Assembly: GCF_003258835.1 (NCBI RefSeq)
Contig: NZ_NPEV01000012.1
Span: forward strand, 45,024 to 107,267
DNA length: 62,244 nt
Origin: Rhodobium orientis
GTDB lineage: Bacteria > Pseudomonadota > Alphaproteobacteria > Rhizobiales > Rhodobiaceae
Direction of reading: 5' to 3'
The number at the start of each line of letters is the position of its first letter. The first letter of the stretch is position 1. Of the stretch, positions 28,985-37,294 are shown piece after piece. Below the pieces are notes generated by a model. It was not told the DNA's origin and made no database searches. It was given only the letters and a program-made list of their open reading frames with translations. The translations under genes and the position numbers were made by a program.

Positions 28985-29197
28985 TCAGCGCGTTTCCAGA
29001 TGCCGCTTCAGCGAGGCCGCGGCGTCCACATAGGCTTCCTGGCGGTCGACGCTCCAGTAGCGCAGTTCGTCGAGCGGGATCGGCTGGCCGGTGACGGCGC
29101 AGCGCACATAGCTGCCCGGCTGCAGGACCTGGAAGTCTGCATCGAGATAGCGGATCTTGGCTTCGCTCGCCGGGCGCGGCGCTTCGTAGCGGTTCAT
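28985..29197 (-). CDS. DUF2093-family small protein
   Basis: 70 residues. Conserved core KIRYLDADFQVLQPGSYVRC followed by AVTGQPIPLDELRYWSVDRQEAY is the DUF2093 signature. Function unknown; regularly found after lpxK on the opposite strand in Hyphomicrobiales, as here. Confidence 0.88.
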   Translation of the reverse strand: MNRYEAPRPASEAKIRYLDADFQVLQPGSYVRCAVTGQPIPLDELRYWSVDRQEAYVDAAASLKRHLETR

Positions 29198-29263
29198 CTT
29201 GGCTCCGGAAATTTGGCTGCTTGCTATCCAAAATAAGCGTTTTTCGACGAAATCGCCAGTCCC

Positions 29264-29719
29264 TCAATTCCGGCGGTCGGCAAAGAACGCCTTCAGCAGC
29301 CTTGAGGCCTCGGTCTCGGCGATGCCGGAATAGACCTCCGGCGCGTGGTGGCAGGTGGCCTGCGAGAAGAACCGCGGCCCGTGCTCCACCGCGCCCATCT
29401 TGGCATCGCCGGCCCCGAAATAGAGCCGGCGGATGCGCGCGAACGAGATCGCCGCCGCGCACATGGCGCAGGGCTCCAGCGTCACATAGAGGTCGAAGCC
29501 GGTGAGCCGCTCCGAGCCGAGCTCGGCCGCTGCTGTACGGATGGCCAGCAATTCGGCATGCGCCGTCGGGTCGCGGTCTTCAAGGGTACGGTTGCCGGCG
29601 CGGGCGACGATCTCGCCGTCCTTGACGATGACGGCCCCGACCGGCACCTCGCCGCGCGCGGCCGCCGCGCGGGCTTCCGCAAGCGCCGCTTTCATCGGCT
29701 GGGACGTCACACCGGTCAT
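29264..29719 (-). CDS. tadA: tRNA-specific adenosine deaminase TadA
   Basis: 151 residues. Deaminates A34 of tRNA-Arg(ACG) to inosine. Zinc-site motifs: TAHAELLAI (HAE, with catalytic Glu) and LEPCAMCAAAI (PCxxC). Substrate-loop segment DAKMGAVEH matches TadA. Divergent from rluB with a 56-nt spacer. Confidence 0.92.
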   Translation of the reverse strand: MTGVTSQPMKAALAEARAAAARGEVPVGAVIVKDGEIVARAGNRTLEDRDPTAHAELLAIRTAAAELGSERLTGFDLYVTLEPCAMCAAAISFARIRRLYFGAGDAKMGAVEHGPRFFSQATCHHAPEVYSGIAETEASRLLKAFFADRRN

Positions 29720-29775
29720 CGCCGTTCATTTCCCGCTTCGCATGGCTTTCGGTTTCCTGCTATCACGCCACCACC

Positions 29776-30843
29776 ATGAAGACCCAGACAAAATCAGCCG
29801 GCCCCGCGCCGAAGGCCGAACGCATCGCCAAGGTGATGGCGCGCGCCGGGCTCTGCTCGCGCCGCGACGCCGAAAAGTGGATCGCCGAGGGCCGGGTGTC
29901 GCTCAACGGCAAGGTGCTGACGACGCCGGCGACGACGGTCGGCCCGCGCGACGACGTCCTCGTCGACGGCAAGCAGCTGCCGAAGCGCGAGCGCACGCGC
30001 CTGTGGCTGTTCCGCAAGCCGCGCGGCCTCGTCACCACCAACCGCGATCCCGAGGGCCGGCCCACTGTCTTCGAAAAGCTGCCGGCGGACATGCCGCGCG
30101 TCATGAGCGTCGGCCGCCTCGACATCAACACCGAAGGCCTGCTGTTGCTCACCAATGACGGCGGTCTCGCCCGGGTGCTGGAACTGCCGGCGACGGGCTG
30201 GCTGCGCCGCTACCGGGTGCGTGCCTACGGTTCGATCACGCAGGCCGAGCTCGACAGGCTCGCCGACGGCTTTGCCGTCGACGGCATCCTCTACGGCGCC
30301 ATCGAGGCGACGCTGGACCGCCAGCAGGGCGAGAATGTCTGGCTGACTCTTGCGTTAAGGGAAGGCAAGAACCGAGAGGTGAAGCGCGTGCTGGAAGCGC
30401 TCGGGCTCGCCGTCAACCGGCTGATCCGGATCTCCTACGGCCCGTTCCAGCTCGGCGAGCTGGCCGACGGCGAGGTCCGCGAGATCCGCGGCCGGGTGTT
30501 GCGCGACCAGCTCGGCCATCGCCTCGCCGTGGAAGCGGGCGCCGATTTCGACACGCCCTTTGCCGAGGAGCCCGGCGAGAAGAAGCCGGCGCCGCAGAAG
30601 CCGGTGAAAAAGGAAGCTGCCGGCGCCAGGCCGCAGCCGAAAAAGCCGCGCCGGCGCCGGGGCATGGTCGACGTCGACGACGTTCCCGACAAGCGCGACC
30701 GCAACCGGACCGTTCGGCCCGGCAAGCCGCCCGTCCGGTCGGCCGGCAAGCCCTCTGGCAGACCGGCAGGAAAGCCGGCCGGCAAACCGTCGGCCAGGCC
30801 ATCCGGGCGCCCATCCGGCAAGCGGCCGGCTCCCAAGTCGTGA
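29776..30843 (+). CDS. rluB: 23S rRNA pseudouridine synthase (RluB/RsuA family)
   Basis: 355 residues. An N-terminal S4 RNA-binding domain (KVMARAGLCSRRDAEKWI) precedes the catalytic domain with the nucleophile Asp in VGRLDINTEGLLLLTND. RluB modifies U2605 of 23S rRNA; RluE/RluF/RsuA relatives share the motif, so specificity is inferred. The last 80 or so residues are a Lys/Pro/Arg-rich disordered tail built of GKPSGRPAGKPAGK-like repeats. The stop overlaps rsmD (GTGA). Confidence 0.88.
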   Translation: MKTQTKSAGPAPKAERIAKVMARAGLCSRRDAEKWIAEGRVSLNGKVLTTPATTVGPRDDVLVDGKQLPKRERTRLWLFRKPRGLVTTNRDPEGRPTVFEKLPADMPRVMSVGRLDINTEGLLLLTNDGGLARVLELPATGWLRRYRVRAYGSITQAELDRLADGFAVDGILYGAIEATLDRQQGENVWLTLALREGKNREVKRVLEALGLAVNRLIRISYGPFQLGELADGEVREIRGRVLRDQLGHRLAVEAGADFDTPFAEEPGEKKPAPQKPVKKEAAGARPQPKKPRRRRGMVDVDDVPDKRDRNRTVRPGKPPVRSAGKPSGRPAGKPAGKPSARPSGRPSGKRPAPKS

Positions 30844-31403
30844 GAATCGTCGCGGGGCGCTTCAAGGGTGCGGCGATTGCCGCGCCGCGCGGCCGGACGA
30901 CCCGGCCGACGACGGATCGCCTGCGCGAAAGCCTCTTCAACGTCCTCGCCCATGGCTATGACGATCCGCTCGACGGCGCCCGCGTCCTCGATCTCTTCGC
31001 CGGCTCCGGCGCGCTCGGCCTGGAATCCCTGTCGCGGGGCGCCCGTTTCGTCCTCTTCGTGGAGGAGGGGCCGGACGCCCGCGCCGCCATCCGCACCAAC
31101 ATGGAGACGCTCGGCGCCACCGGCCTTGCCAAGCTCTACCGGCGCGATGCTACGAAGCTCGGCAAGTGCAGCCCGATGGCGCCCTTCGACGTGGTGTTCC
31201 TCGACCCGCCCTACGGCAAGGGGCTCGGCGAAAAGGCGCTGTCCTCCGTCAGCGACGGCGGCTGGGCGCGGCCGGGAGCGATTGTCGTGCTGGAAGAGGA
31301 CCGGCGCAGCGAGATCGCGCTGCCGGAAGGTTTTTCGCTCCTGGAAAGGCGCGAGAGCGGCGACACGCAGTTGCTGTTCCTGCAGTGTGGGGCGAGCGAA
31401 TAG
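30840..31403 (+). CDS. rsmD: 16S rRNA (guanine966-N2)-methyltransferase
   Basis: 187 residues. SAM-binding VLDLFAGSGALGLE and the N6/N2-methylase motif DPPYG are present, with the N-terminal RIVAGRFKGAAIAAP strand of RsmD and RLRESLFNVLAH. The GTG start overlaps the rluB stop, so the two rRNA-modification genes are coupled. Confidence 0.93.
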   Translation: MRIVAGRFKGAAIAAPRGRTTRPTTDRLRESLFNVLAHGYDDPLDGARVLDLFAGSGALGLESLSRGARFVLFVEEGPDARAAIRTNMETLGATGLAKLYRRDATKLGKCSPMAPFDVVFLDPPYGKGLGEKALSSVSDGGWARPGAIVVLEEDRRSEIALPEGFSLLERRESGDTQLLFLQCGASE

Positions 31404-31467
31404 GCCTCAGTCGTCATCCCGGGAAATGGGTCAGGAAGCGACGGCTGCGTTTCACGCAAACGCCGCA

Positions 31468-31563
31468 TGGATTGCCGCGTCGGCCTTTCAGCCTCCTCGC
31501 AATAACGTTGAAAATACTCCGGAATTCCCTCAATCGTCATTGCGAGCGCAGCGAAGCAATCCA
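31468..31563 (+). repeat. Dispersed two-arm repeat, copy 3
   Basis: Arm A 31468-31507 and arm B 31535-31563, near-identical to copies at 2607 and 58489. A CGTCATCCCGGG start of the other repeat type lies just upstream at 31412. Between the convergent rsmD and ubiA genes. Confidence 0.85.
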
Positions 31564-31621
31564 GTCCTTCCTTCGCGACCCATCTGCATGTCTCGATCTC
31601 GGCGTCCGAAAACCGCCGCCT

Positions 31622-32557
31622 TCAAAGATTCCGCGCAAGGCTGTCGAGCACCAGCCCGCCGAACAAGAGCCAGCCCGTGTCCCGGTTGGAGCGGAAGAGG
31701 GCGAGGCAGCGGGCCGAATCGTTGATGTCGAGGCGGGCGAGCTGCCAGCCGAGATGGACCATGACGGCGAGGAGGCCGAGATAGGCAAGGGGACCGGCGC
31801 CGGCGAGCCAGAGCGCCAGCGCGACGCAGAAGACGGCGGCGAGATAGAGCCCGCTGACCCATTGCAGCGTCCTGTCGGCAAAGAGCAGCGCCGTGGAGCG
31901 CACGCCGACGAGGGCATCGTCCTCCTTGTCCTGGTGGGCGTAGATGGTGTCGTAGCCGATGGTCCAGAAGAAGCCGGCGAAATAAAGCAGCACCGGCGCC
32001 CAGTCGAGCTGGCCGAAAACGGCGGCCCAGCCCATCAGCGCGCCCCAGGAGAACGACAGGCCGAGCACCGACTGCGGCCAGTCGGTCACCCGCTTCATGA
32101 ACGGATAGGCGGCGACGATGGCGAGCGAGGCGATGCCGAGGCCGATGGAGAATCGGTTGAACTGGACGAGCACGGCGAGCCCGACCAGCGACTGCAGCAC
32201 CATGAAGATACGCGCCTGGTTGCGCGTGACCTGACCGCTCGGGATCGGCCGCGTGCGCGTGCGCTCCACCCGGCTGTCGATGTTCACATCGACCAGGTCG
32301 TTATAGGTGCAGCCGGCGCCGCGCATGGCGATCGCCCCGACCGTGAACAGGAACAGGTACCAGGGATCGGGAAACGGCTGACCGGCATGGCCGGCGGCGA
32401 GCGCCGTCGACCACCAGCACGGCCACATCAGCAGCCACCAGCCGATCGGCCGGTCCCAGCGCGCCAGCCGGCCATAGGGCTTCAGCCAGGCCGGCGCGCG
32501 CCGGTCGACCCAATTGCCGGAAACCGCATCGGTGACCATTCCGGTCAGATCGCTCAT
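31622..32557 (-). CDS. ubiA: 4-hydroxybenzoate polyprenyltransferase
   Basis: 311 residues with seven to nine membrane helices. Prenylates 4-hydroxybenzoate in ubiquinone synthesis. The two Asp-rich motifs are complete: YNDLVDVNIDSRVERTRTRP and YDTIYAHQDKEDDALVGV. Divergent from purD, a common arrangement in this order. Confidence 0.93.
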   Translation of the reverse strand: MSDLTGMVTDAVSGNWVDRRAPAWLKPYGRLARWDRPIGWWLLMWPCWWSTALAAGHAGQPFPDPWYLFLFTVGAIAMRGAGCTYNDLVDVNIDSRVERTRTRPIPSGQVTRNQARIFMVLQSLVGLAVLVQFNRFSIGLGIASLAIVAAYPFMKRVTDWPQSVLGLSFSWGALMGWAAVFGQLDWAPVLLYFAGFFWTIGYDTIYAHQDKEDDALVGVRSTALLFADRTLQWVSGLYLAAVFCVALALWLAGAGPLAYLGLLAVMVHLGWQLARLDINDSARCLALFRSNRDTGWLLFGGLVLDSLARNL

Positions 32558-32749
32558 GGTGGCATCGTCCTTTGTGAACGCCCCTTCTTACGGCCCAACG
32601 GCTCCCGCGAAAAGCCCCTCGCGCAATGCGACACCGAAGCGCAGCCGCTCGGCCATGCGGTTTGCGGTCGCGGTGCCCTTCATTTGCCTTCAGGATGCGG
32701 CATGCTAAGCGATCTGTCCGGAATCGTCGTCTAAAGGAAATACACCGAC

Positions 32750-34132
32750 ATGAATGTTCTGCTGATCGGCAGCGGCGGCCGCGAACATGCGCTGGCCGTA
32801 ACAATTGCCCGCTCGCCGATGTGCGACACGCTTTTCGCGGCGCCGGGAAATGCCGGCATCGCCGACGTCGCCGAATGCGTCGATGTGAACGTCTCCGACC
32901 ACGACGCTGTGATCGCCTTTTGCCGCGACCGGGAGATCGGCCTCGTCGTCGTCGGCCCGGAAGCGCCGCTGGTCGCCGGCCTTGTCGACGATCTCGATGC
33001 CGCCGGCATCAAGGCCTTCGGGCCCTCTAAGGAGGCCGCCCGGCTGGAAGGCTCCAAGGCCTTCACCAAGGAGATCTGCGACCGCGCCCGCATCCCGACC
33101 GCCCGCTATCGGCGCTACGACGATCCGAGCGCGGCCAAGCTCTACCTGTCGGTGATCGGCACGCCCATCGTCGTCAAGGCCGACGGGCTCGCCGCCGGCA
33201 AGGGCGTCGTCGTCGCCGAGACGAGTGCGGAGGCCGTCGCCGCCGTCGATGCCTGCTTCGAGGGCGGCATGGCGGGCGGCGTCGTCATCGAGGAATGCAT
33301 GGTCGGCGAGGAGGCGAGCTTCTTTGCACTCACCGACGGCACGACCGTGGTGCCGTTGGCGACCGCCCAGGACCACAAGCGGGTCGGCGACGGCGACACG
33401 GGGCCGAACACCGGCGGCATGGGCGCCTATTCGCCGGCCCCGGCGATGACCCCGGACCTCGTCGCCCGCACCATGCGCGAGATCGTCGAGCCGACGGTGA
33501 AGGAACTGGCGAAGGCCGGCATCACCTATCGCGGCGTCCTCTATGCCGGCCTGATGCTGACCAAACAGGGCCCGAAGCTGATCGAATACAACGTCCGCTT
33601 CGGCGATCCGGAATGCCAGGTGCTGATGGCGCGGCTGAAGGACGATCTGCTGCCGCTGCTCTCCGCTTGCGCCGACGGCACGCTGGAGCCGACGGAGCTT
33701 TCCTGGCGGCCGGAGACGGCGCTGACCGTGGTCATGGCCTCCAAGGGCTATCCGGGCTCGTACGAAAAGCGCACCGAGATCGCCAATGTCGATGCCGCCG
33801 CGGCGATGGAGGACGTTACCGTCACCCATGCCGGCACGGCCAGGGAAGGCGACCGGCTGCTTGCGACCGGCGGGCGTGTCCTCAATGTCACGGCGCTCGG
33901 AAAAACCGTCAGGCAAGCGCAGACGCGCGCCTATCAGGCGGTCGACGCCATCGACTGGCCGAACGGCTTCTGCCGCCGCGACATCGGCTGGCAGGCGATC
34001 GCCCGCGAGGACGCCGAGAGCGGCCCGGAAACGCCCGAAGAAACGCCGGAAGAAACGCCGGCCGAGCAGCAGGAAGAGACGGCAGTCGAAGCCGAATCCA
34101 AACCCGAAGGCGACGCCGACAAGACCGCCTGA
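32750..34132 (+). CDS. purD: Phosphoribosylamine-glycine ligase
   Basis: 460 residues. Second step of purine synthesis. N-terminal [16 protein letters not shown]-grasp core [31 protein letters not shown] and [10 protein letters not shown] are diagnostic. The protein is about 30 residues longer than usual because of an acidic C-terminal tail with tandem [19 protein letters not shown]-like before ATG. Confidence 0.95.
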   Translation: MNVLLIGSGGREHALAVTIARSPMCDTLFAAPGNAGIADVAECVDVNVSDHDAVIAFCRDREIGLVVVGPEAPLVAGLVDDLDAAGIKAFGPSKEAARLEGSKAFTKEICDRARIPTARYRRYDDPSAAKLYLSVIGTPIVVKADGLAAGKGVVVAETSAEAVAAVDACFEGGMAGGVVIEECMVGEEASFFALTDGTTVVPLATAQDHKRVGDGDTGPNTGGMGAYSPAPAMTPDLVARTMREIVEPTVKELAKAGITYRGVLYAGLMLTKQGPKLIEYNVRFGDPECQVLMARLKDDLLPLLSACADGTLEPTELSWRPETALTVVMASKGYPGSYEKRTEIANVDAAAAMEDVTVTHAGTAREGDRLLATGGRVLNVTALGKTVRQAQTRAYQAVDAIDWPNGFCRRDIGWQAIAREDAESGPETPEETPEETPAEQQEETAVEAESKPEGDADKTA

Positions 34133-34133
34133 C

Positions 34134-34154
34134 GACGGCTTTTTACGAGCCGTC
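34134..34154. other. Small hairpin after purD
   Basis: GACGGCT / AGCCGTC stem (34134-34140 / 34148-34154) with a T-rich loop just after the purD stop. No downstream U-run, so weak as a terminator. Confidence 0.35.
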
Positions 34155-34245
34155 AAAGCCTCGTGCGGCGCCGTCGCCCGTCTTGCCAAGGGCGTCGCCG
34201 CTGGCCACACTTCGCCGCGTCCCATCGAGCGGCGGAGAATCGGCC

Positions 34246-35154
34246 ATGACCGGCAGCGACGATCTCTTTGCGGGTTTCGCGACAGAGCGGATTGCCGCCA
34301 ACGGCGTGGAGCTGCACTGCCGGATAGGCGGCGACGGCCCGCCGCTCGTCCTTCTCCACGGCTATCCCCAGAGCCACGTCATGTGGCACCGGATCGCCCC
34401 GGCGCTTGCCGACCATTTCACCTGCGTCATCCCGGACCTGCGCGGCTATGGCGCGAGCGAGGCGCCGCGCGGCGGCGGCGATCATGCCGCCTATTCCAAG
34501 CGAACCATGGCGAACGACGTCGTCGCCCTGATGGCCGAACTCGGCCACGACCGGTTTCGCCTTGCCGGCCACGACCGCGGCGGCCGGGTGGCCTACAGGC
34601 TTGCCCTCGACCATGCCGACCGGCTGGAGCGCGTCGCCGTCCTCGACATCCTGCCGACCTACGAGTACTGGCAGCGCATGAACATGGCCTACGGGCTGAC
34701 GATGTACCACTGGCTGTTCCTCGCCCAGCCGGAACCGCTGCCGGAAATGCTGATTTCCGCCGAGCCGGAGCGATATCTCGACCACACCATCGCAAGCTGG
34801 ACCAAGGCCAAGGACCTGTCCGCCTTCGACCCGCGGGCACTCGCCCATTACCGTCGCCTCTTCACCGATCCCGCCCGCGTCCATGCCGCCTGCGAGGACT
34901 ACCGGGCCGGCGCCGGCATCGACATGGAGCTGGATACCGCCGACGTCGAGGCCGGCCGCAGGATCGCGGTGCCGCTCTATGCCATCTGGGGCGGCGGCGG
35001 CCTTGCGCCCGCCGGCCCCTCGCCACTCGACGTCTGGCGCCGCTGGGCGGAGAACGTCGACGGAACCGCCGTCGATTCGGGCCATTTCGTCGCCGAGGAG
35101 GCGCCCGACGAAACGCTCGCCGCGCTGCTGCCGTTTCTGAAGGGGGAGCGCTGA
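34246..35154 (+). CDS. Haloacetate (fluoroacetate) dehalogenase-like alpha/beta hydrolase
   Basis: 302 residues from the ATG at 34246. The catalytic set of the Rhodopseudomonas fluoroacetate dehalogenase is present at the same residue numbers: nucleophile Asp110, Arg111 and Arg114 (GHDRGGR), Asp134 (VLDILPTYEYW), the fluoride-pocket His155, Trp156 (YHW) and Tyr219 (CEDYRAG), and His280 (SGHF). These residues separate the enzyme from epoxide hydrolases and general esterases of the fold. Predicted to hydrolyse haloacetates through an Asp ester. Followed after 3 nt by a phosphotransferase gene. The substrate in this organism is unproved. Confidence 0.88.
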   Translation: MTGSDDLFAGFATERIAANGVELHCRIGGDGPPLVLLHGYPQSHVMWHRIAPALADHFTCVIPDLRGYGASEAPRGGGDHAAYSKRTMANDVVALMAELGHDRFRLAGHDRGGRVAYRLALDHADRLERVAVLDILPTYEYWQRMNMAYGLTMYHWLFLAQPEPLPEMLISAEPERYLDHTIASWTKAKDLSAFDPRALAHYRRLFTDPARVHAACEDYRAGAGIDMELDTADVEAGRRIAVPLYAIWGGGGLAPAGPSPLDVWRRWAENVDGTAVDSGHFVAEEAPDETLAALLPFLKGER

Positions 35155-35157
35155 GCG

Positions 35158-36243
35158 GTGACCGACCGTCTTAACCGCCAGGAGGCCTTTTCCGGCACGC
35201 GGCCCGTCGACGAGGATCTGCGGATCGATGTCGCCCGGCTGGAGCGCTGGCTGGAAACGGCCGTGTTCGGCTTCAGCGGTCCGGTCGAGCTACACCAGTT
35301 CCGGGGCGGCCAGTCCAACCCGACCTTCCTGCTCAAGACGCCGGAAAAGAACTACGTGCTGCGCCGCAAGCCGCCCGGCGACCTGTTGCCCTCGGCCCAT
35401 GCCGTCGACCGGGAATACCGGGTGATTTCCGCGCTTGGGGAGGTCGGCTTTCCGGTGGCCAAGGCCCGCGTCCTCTGCCGCGACGAGGGCGTCATCGGCT
35501 CCATGTTCTACCTCATGGACGAGGTTCCCGGCCGCATCTTCTGGGAGCCGGCGATGCCCGGCTCTGACCCGGTGGAGCGGGCCGCCGTCTACGACACCAT
35601 GAACCGCACGCTCGCCGAACTGCACAATTTCGATCCGGATGAGCTCGGCCTTGGCGATTTCGGCCGCAAGGGCGGCTATGTCGCCCGCCAGATCGCCCGC
35701 TGGTCCCAGCAGTACCGCCTCTCGGCGACCGAAGAGATCCCCGAGATGGTCCGGCTCATCGACTGGCTGCCGGACAATCTGCCGCCGGAAAACCCGACCC
35801 GCCTCGTCCATGGCGACTATCGCCTCGACAACCTCATCGTTTCGTCGTCCGGTCCGAACATCGAGGCGGTGCTCGACTGGGAACTGGCGACGCTGGGCGA
35901 TCCCGTCGCCGACGTCGCCTACCACGCCATGCAATGGGTGATGCCGGCCTCCGATAGCGGCGCCGGCGTCGGCACCCTTGCCGGGGAAAACCTCGAAGCC
36001 CTCGGAATCCCGGCGCTGGATACCTATCTGGCCATCTATGAGGAGCGGACCGGCCTCAACGTGCGTGCCCATCTGGATTTCCATTTCGCCTACAACTTCT
36101 TCCGGCTGGCGGCGATCTTCCAGGGCATTATCGGCCGGGTTCGCGACGGGACCGCCGCCAATCCGGAGGCGGCGCGCATGGCCGCGCAGGTCCGTCCGCT
36201 GGCCGAGGCCGCCTGGCACTACGCCGAGCGGGCCGGGGCGTGA
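35158..36243 (+). CDS. Phosphotransferase (APH family, acyl-CoA dehydrogenase-associated type)
   Basis: 361 residues from a GTG start. Kinase-like motifs: LLKTPEKNYVLRRKP (Lys), VHGDYRLDNLIV (catalytic HGDxxxxN) and VLDWELATLGDPVADVAYH (DWE). It belongs to the group similar to the N-terminal half of ACAD10/11, proposed to phosphorylate 4-hydroxyacyl-CoAs before dehydration; function here is inference. Tight spacing with the dehalogenase suggests one transcript. Confidence 0.85.
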   Translation: MTDRLNRQEAFSGTRPVDEDLRIDVARLERWLETAVFGFSGPVELHQFRGGQSNPTFLLKTPEKNYVLRRKPPGDLLPSAHAVDREYRVISALGEVGFPVAKARVLCRDEGVIGSMFYLMDEVPGRIFWEPAMPGSDPVERAAVYDTMNRTLAELHNFDPDELGLGDFGRKGGYVARQIARWSQQYRLSATEEIPEMVRLIDWLPDNLPPENPTRLVHGDYRLDNLIVSSSGPNIEAVLDWELATLGDPVADVAYHAMQWVMPASDSGAGVGTLAGENLEALGIPALDTYLAIYEERTGLNVRAHLDFHFAYNFFRLAAIFQGIIGRVRDGTAANPEAARMAAQVRPLAEAAWHYAERAGA

Positions 36244-36288
36244 TGGCCTTGCGCCTTCGGGTTTCGGCCTGACGAAAGGAACAAAAAA

Positions 36289-37179
36289 ATGACGACCCCG
36301 AAAGTCGGGCTGGCCCTTGGCGGCGGCGGCGCGAGAGGCATGGCCCATATCGCCGTCATCCAGGCATTCGACGACCTCGGCATCCGCCCGACGGCGATCT
36401 CCGGCGCCTCCATCGGGGCGATGATCGGGGCGGGCTACGCCAGCGGCATGACCGGCGCGGAGATCCGCGAATTCGCCACCGACACCTTCGCCAACCGCGC
36501 CGATGTGCTCGGCCGGCTGTGGAAGGTGCGTCCCAAGGGCCTGTCGGAGCTGTTCGGCAATCGCGGCATCGCCCGCTTCGATGCCGAGCGGGTGACGCAG
36601 ATGTTTCTACCCGACACCATCGCGCCGACCTTCGAGGAGTTGCAGACCCCGCTCACCATCGTCGCCGCCGATTTCTACGGCTGGTGCGAGGCCGACATCA
36701 GCTCCGGCCCTTTGCTGCCGGCGGTCGCTGCCTCCATCGCCATTCCGGTCATCTTCAAGCCGGTGGTGCTGGACGGACGCATCATGGTCGATGGCGGCGT
36801 CATCAATCCGCTGCCGTTCGACACCTTGCCCAAGGACGTCGACATCGTCGTTGCCGTCGACGTCGTCGGCGGTCCGGAGCCCGGCGACCATGGCGGGCTG
36901 CCGAACGCCACCGAATCGATCTTCGGCGCCACCCAGCTCCTGATGCACTCCATCCTGCGCGAGAAACTGAAGCTGCGCCGGCCGGACATCCTCGTGCGCC
37001 CCGACATCAACGCCTTCAGGGTGCTCGACTTTTTGAAGACGGCGGAGATCATGCGGGCGACGGCGCCGCTGCGCGAGACGCTGAAGCGCGACCTCCACCG
37101 CGCGATCGATGCCTTTGAGGCCGGCGCCACCCTGCAAAAGACCCTCGATCCGACTGAGGGCGAACGGACGGAGGCGTGA
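36289..37179 (+). CDS. Patatin-like phospholipase (RssA type)
   Basis: 296 residues. The oxyanion loop GLALGGGGARGMAH, the nucleophile Ser in GASIG (ISGASIGAMIG) and the catalytic Asp in VDGGVINPLP form the Ser-Asp dyad of the patatin fold. No signal peptide, so cytosolic. Lipid substrate unknown. A run of A before the ATG follows GAAAGGA. Confidence 0.9.
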   Translation: MTTPKVGLALGGGGARGMAHIAVIQAFDDLGIRPTAISGASIGAMIGAGYASGMTGAEIREFATDTFANRADVLGRLWKVRPKGLSELFGNRGIARFDAERVTQMFLPDTIAPTFEELQTPLTIVAADFYGWCEADISSGPLLPAVAASIAIPVIFKPVVLDGRIMVDGGVINPLPFDTLPKDVDIVVAVDVVGGPEPGDHGGLPNATESIFGATQLLMHSILREKLKLRRPDILVRPDINAFRVLDFLKTAEIMRATAPLRETLKRDLHRAIDAFEAGATLQKTLDPTEGERTEA

Positions 37180-37183
37180 TGCC

Positions 37184-37280
37184 GACCTAAAGCACGTTGC
37201 GTTTTTCCTGAAACACGCAACGTACTTTAGGTCCTTGTTTTGACGCGATTTCTTATCCAAAAAGTCTGTCAACTTTTTGG
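37184..37280. repeat. RIME-like intergenic mosaic element / bidirectional terminator
   Basis: Between convergent genes. First a 19-bp inverted repeat with one mismatch: GACCTAAAGCACGTTGCGT (37184-37202) and its partner (37215-37233). Then TTGTTTTGACGCGATTTCTT and a second perfect hairpin CCAAAAAGT / ACTTTTTGG (37257-37265 / 37272-37280). This mosaic resembles Rhizobium intergenic mosaic elements known from rhizobia and Brucella. It could end transcription from both sides. Confidence 0.75.
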
Positions 37281-37294
37281 GAAAGCGCTTTGGC

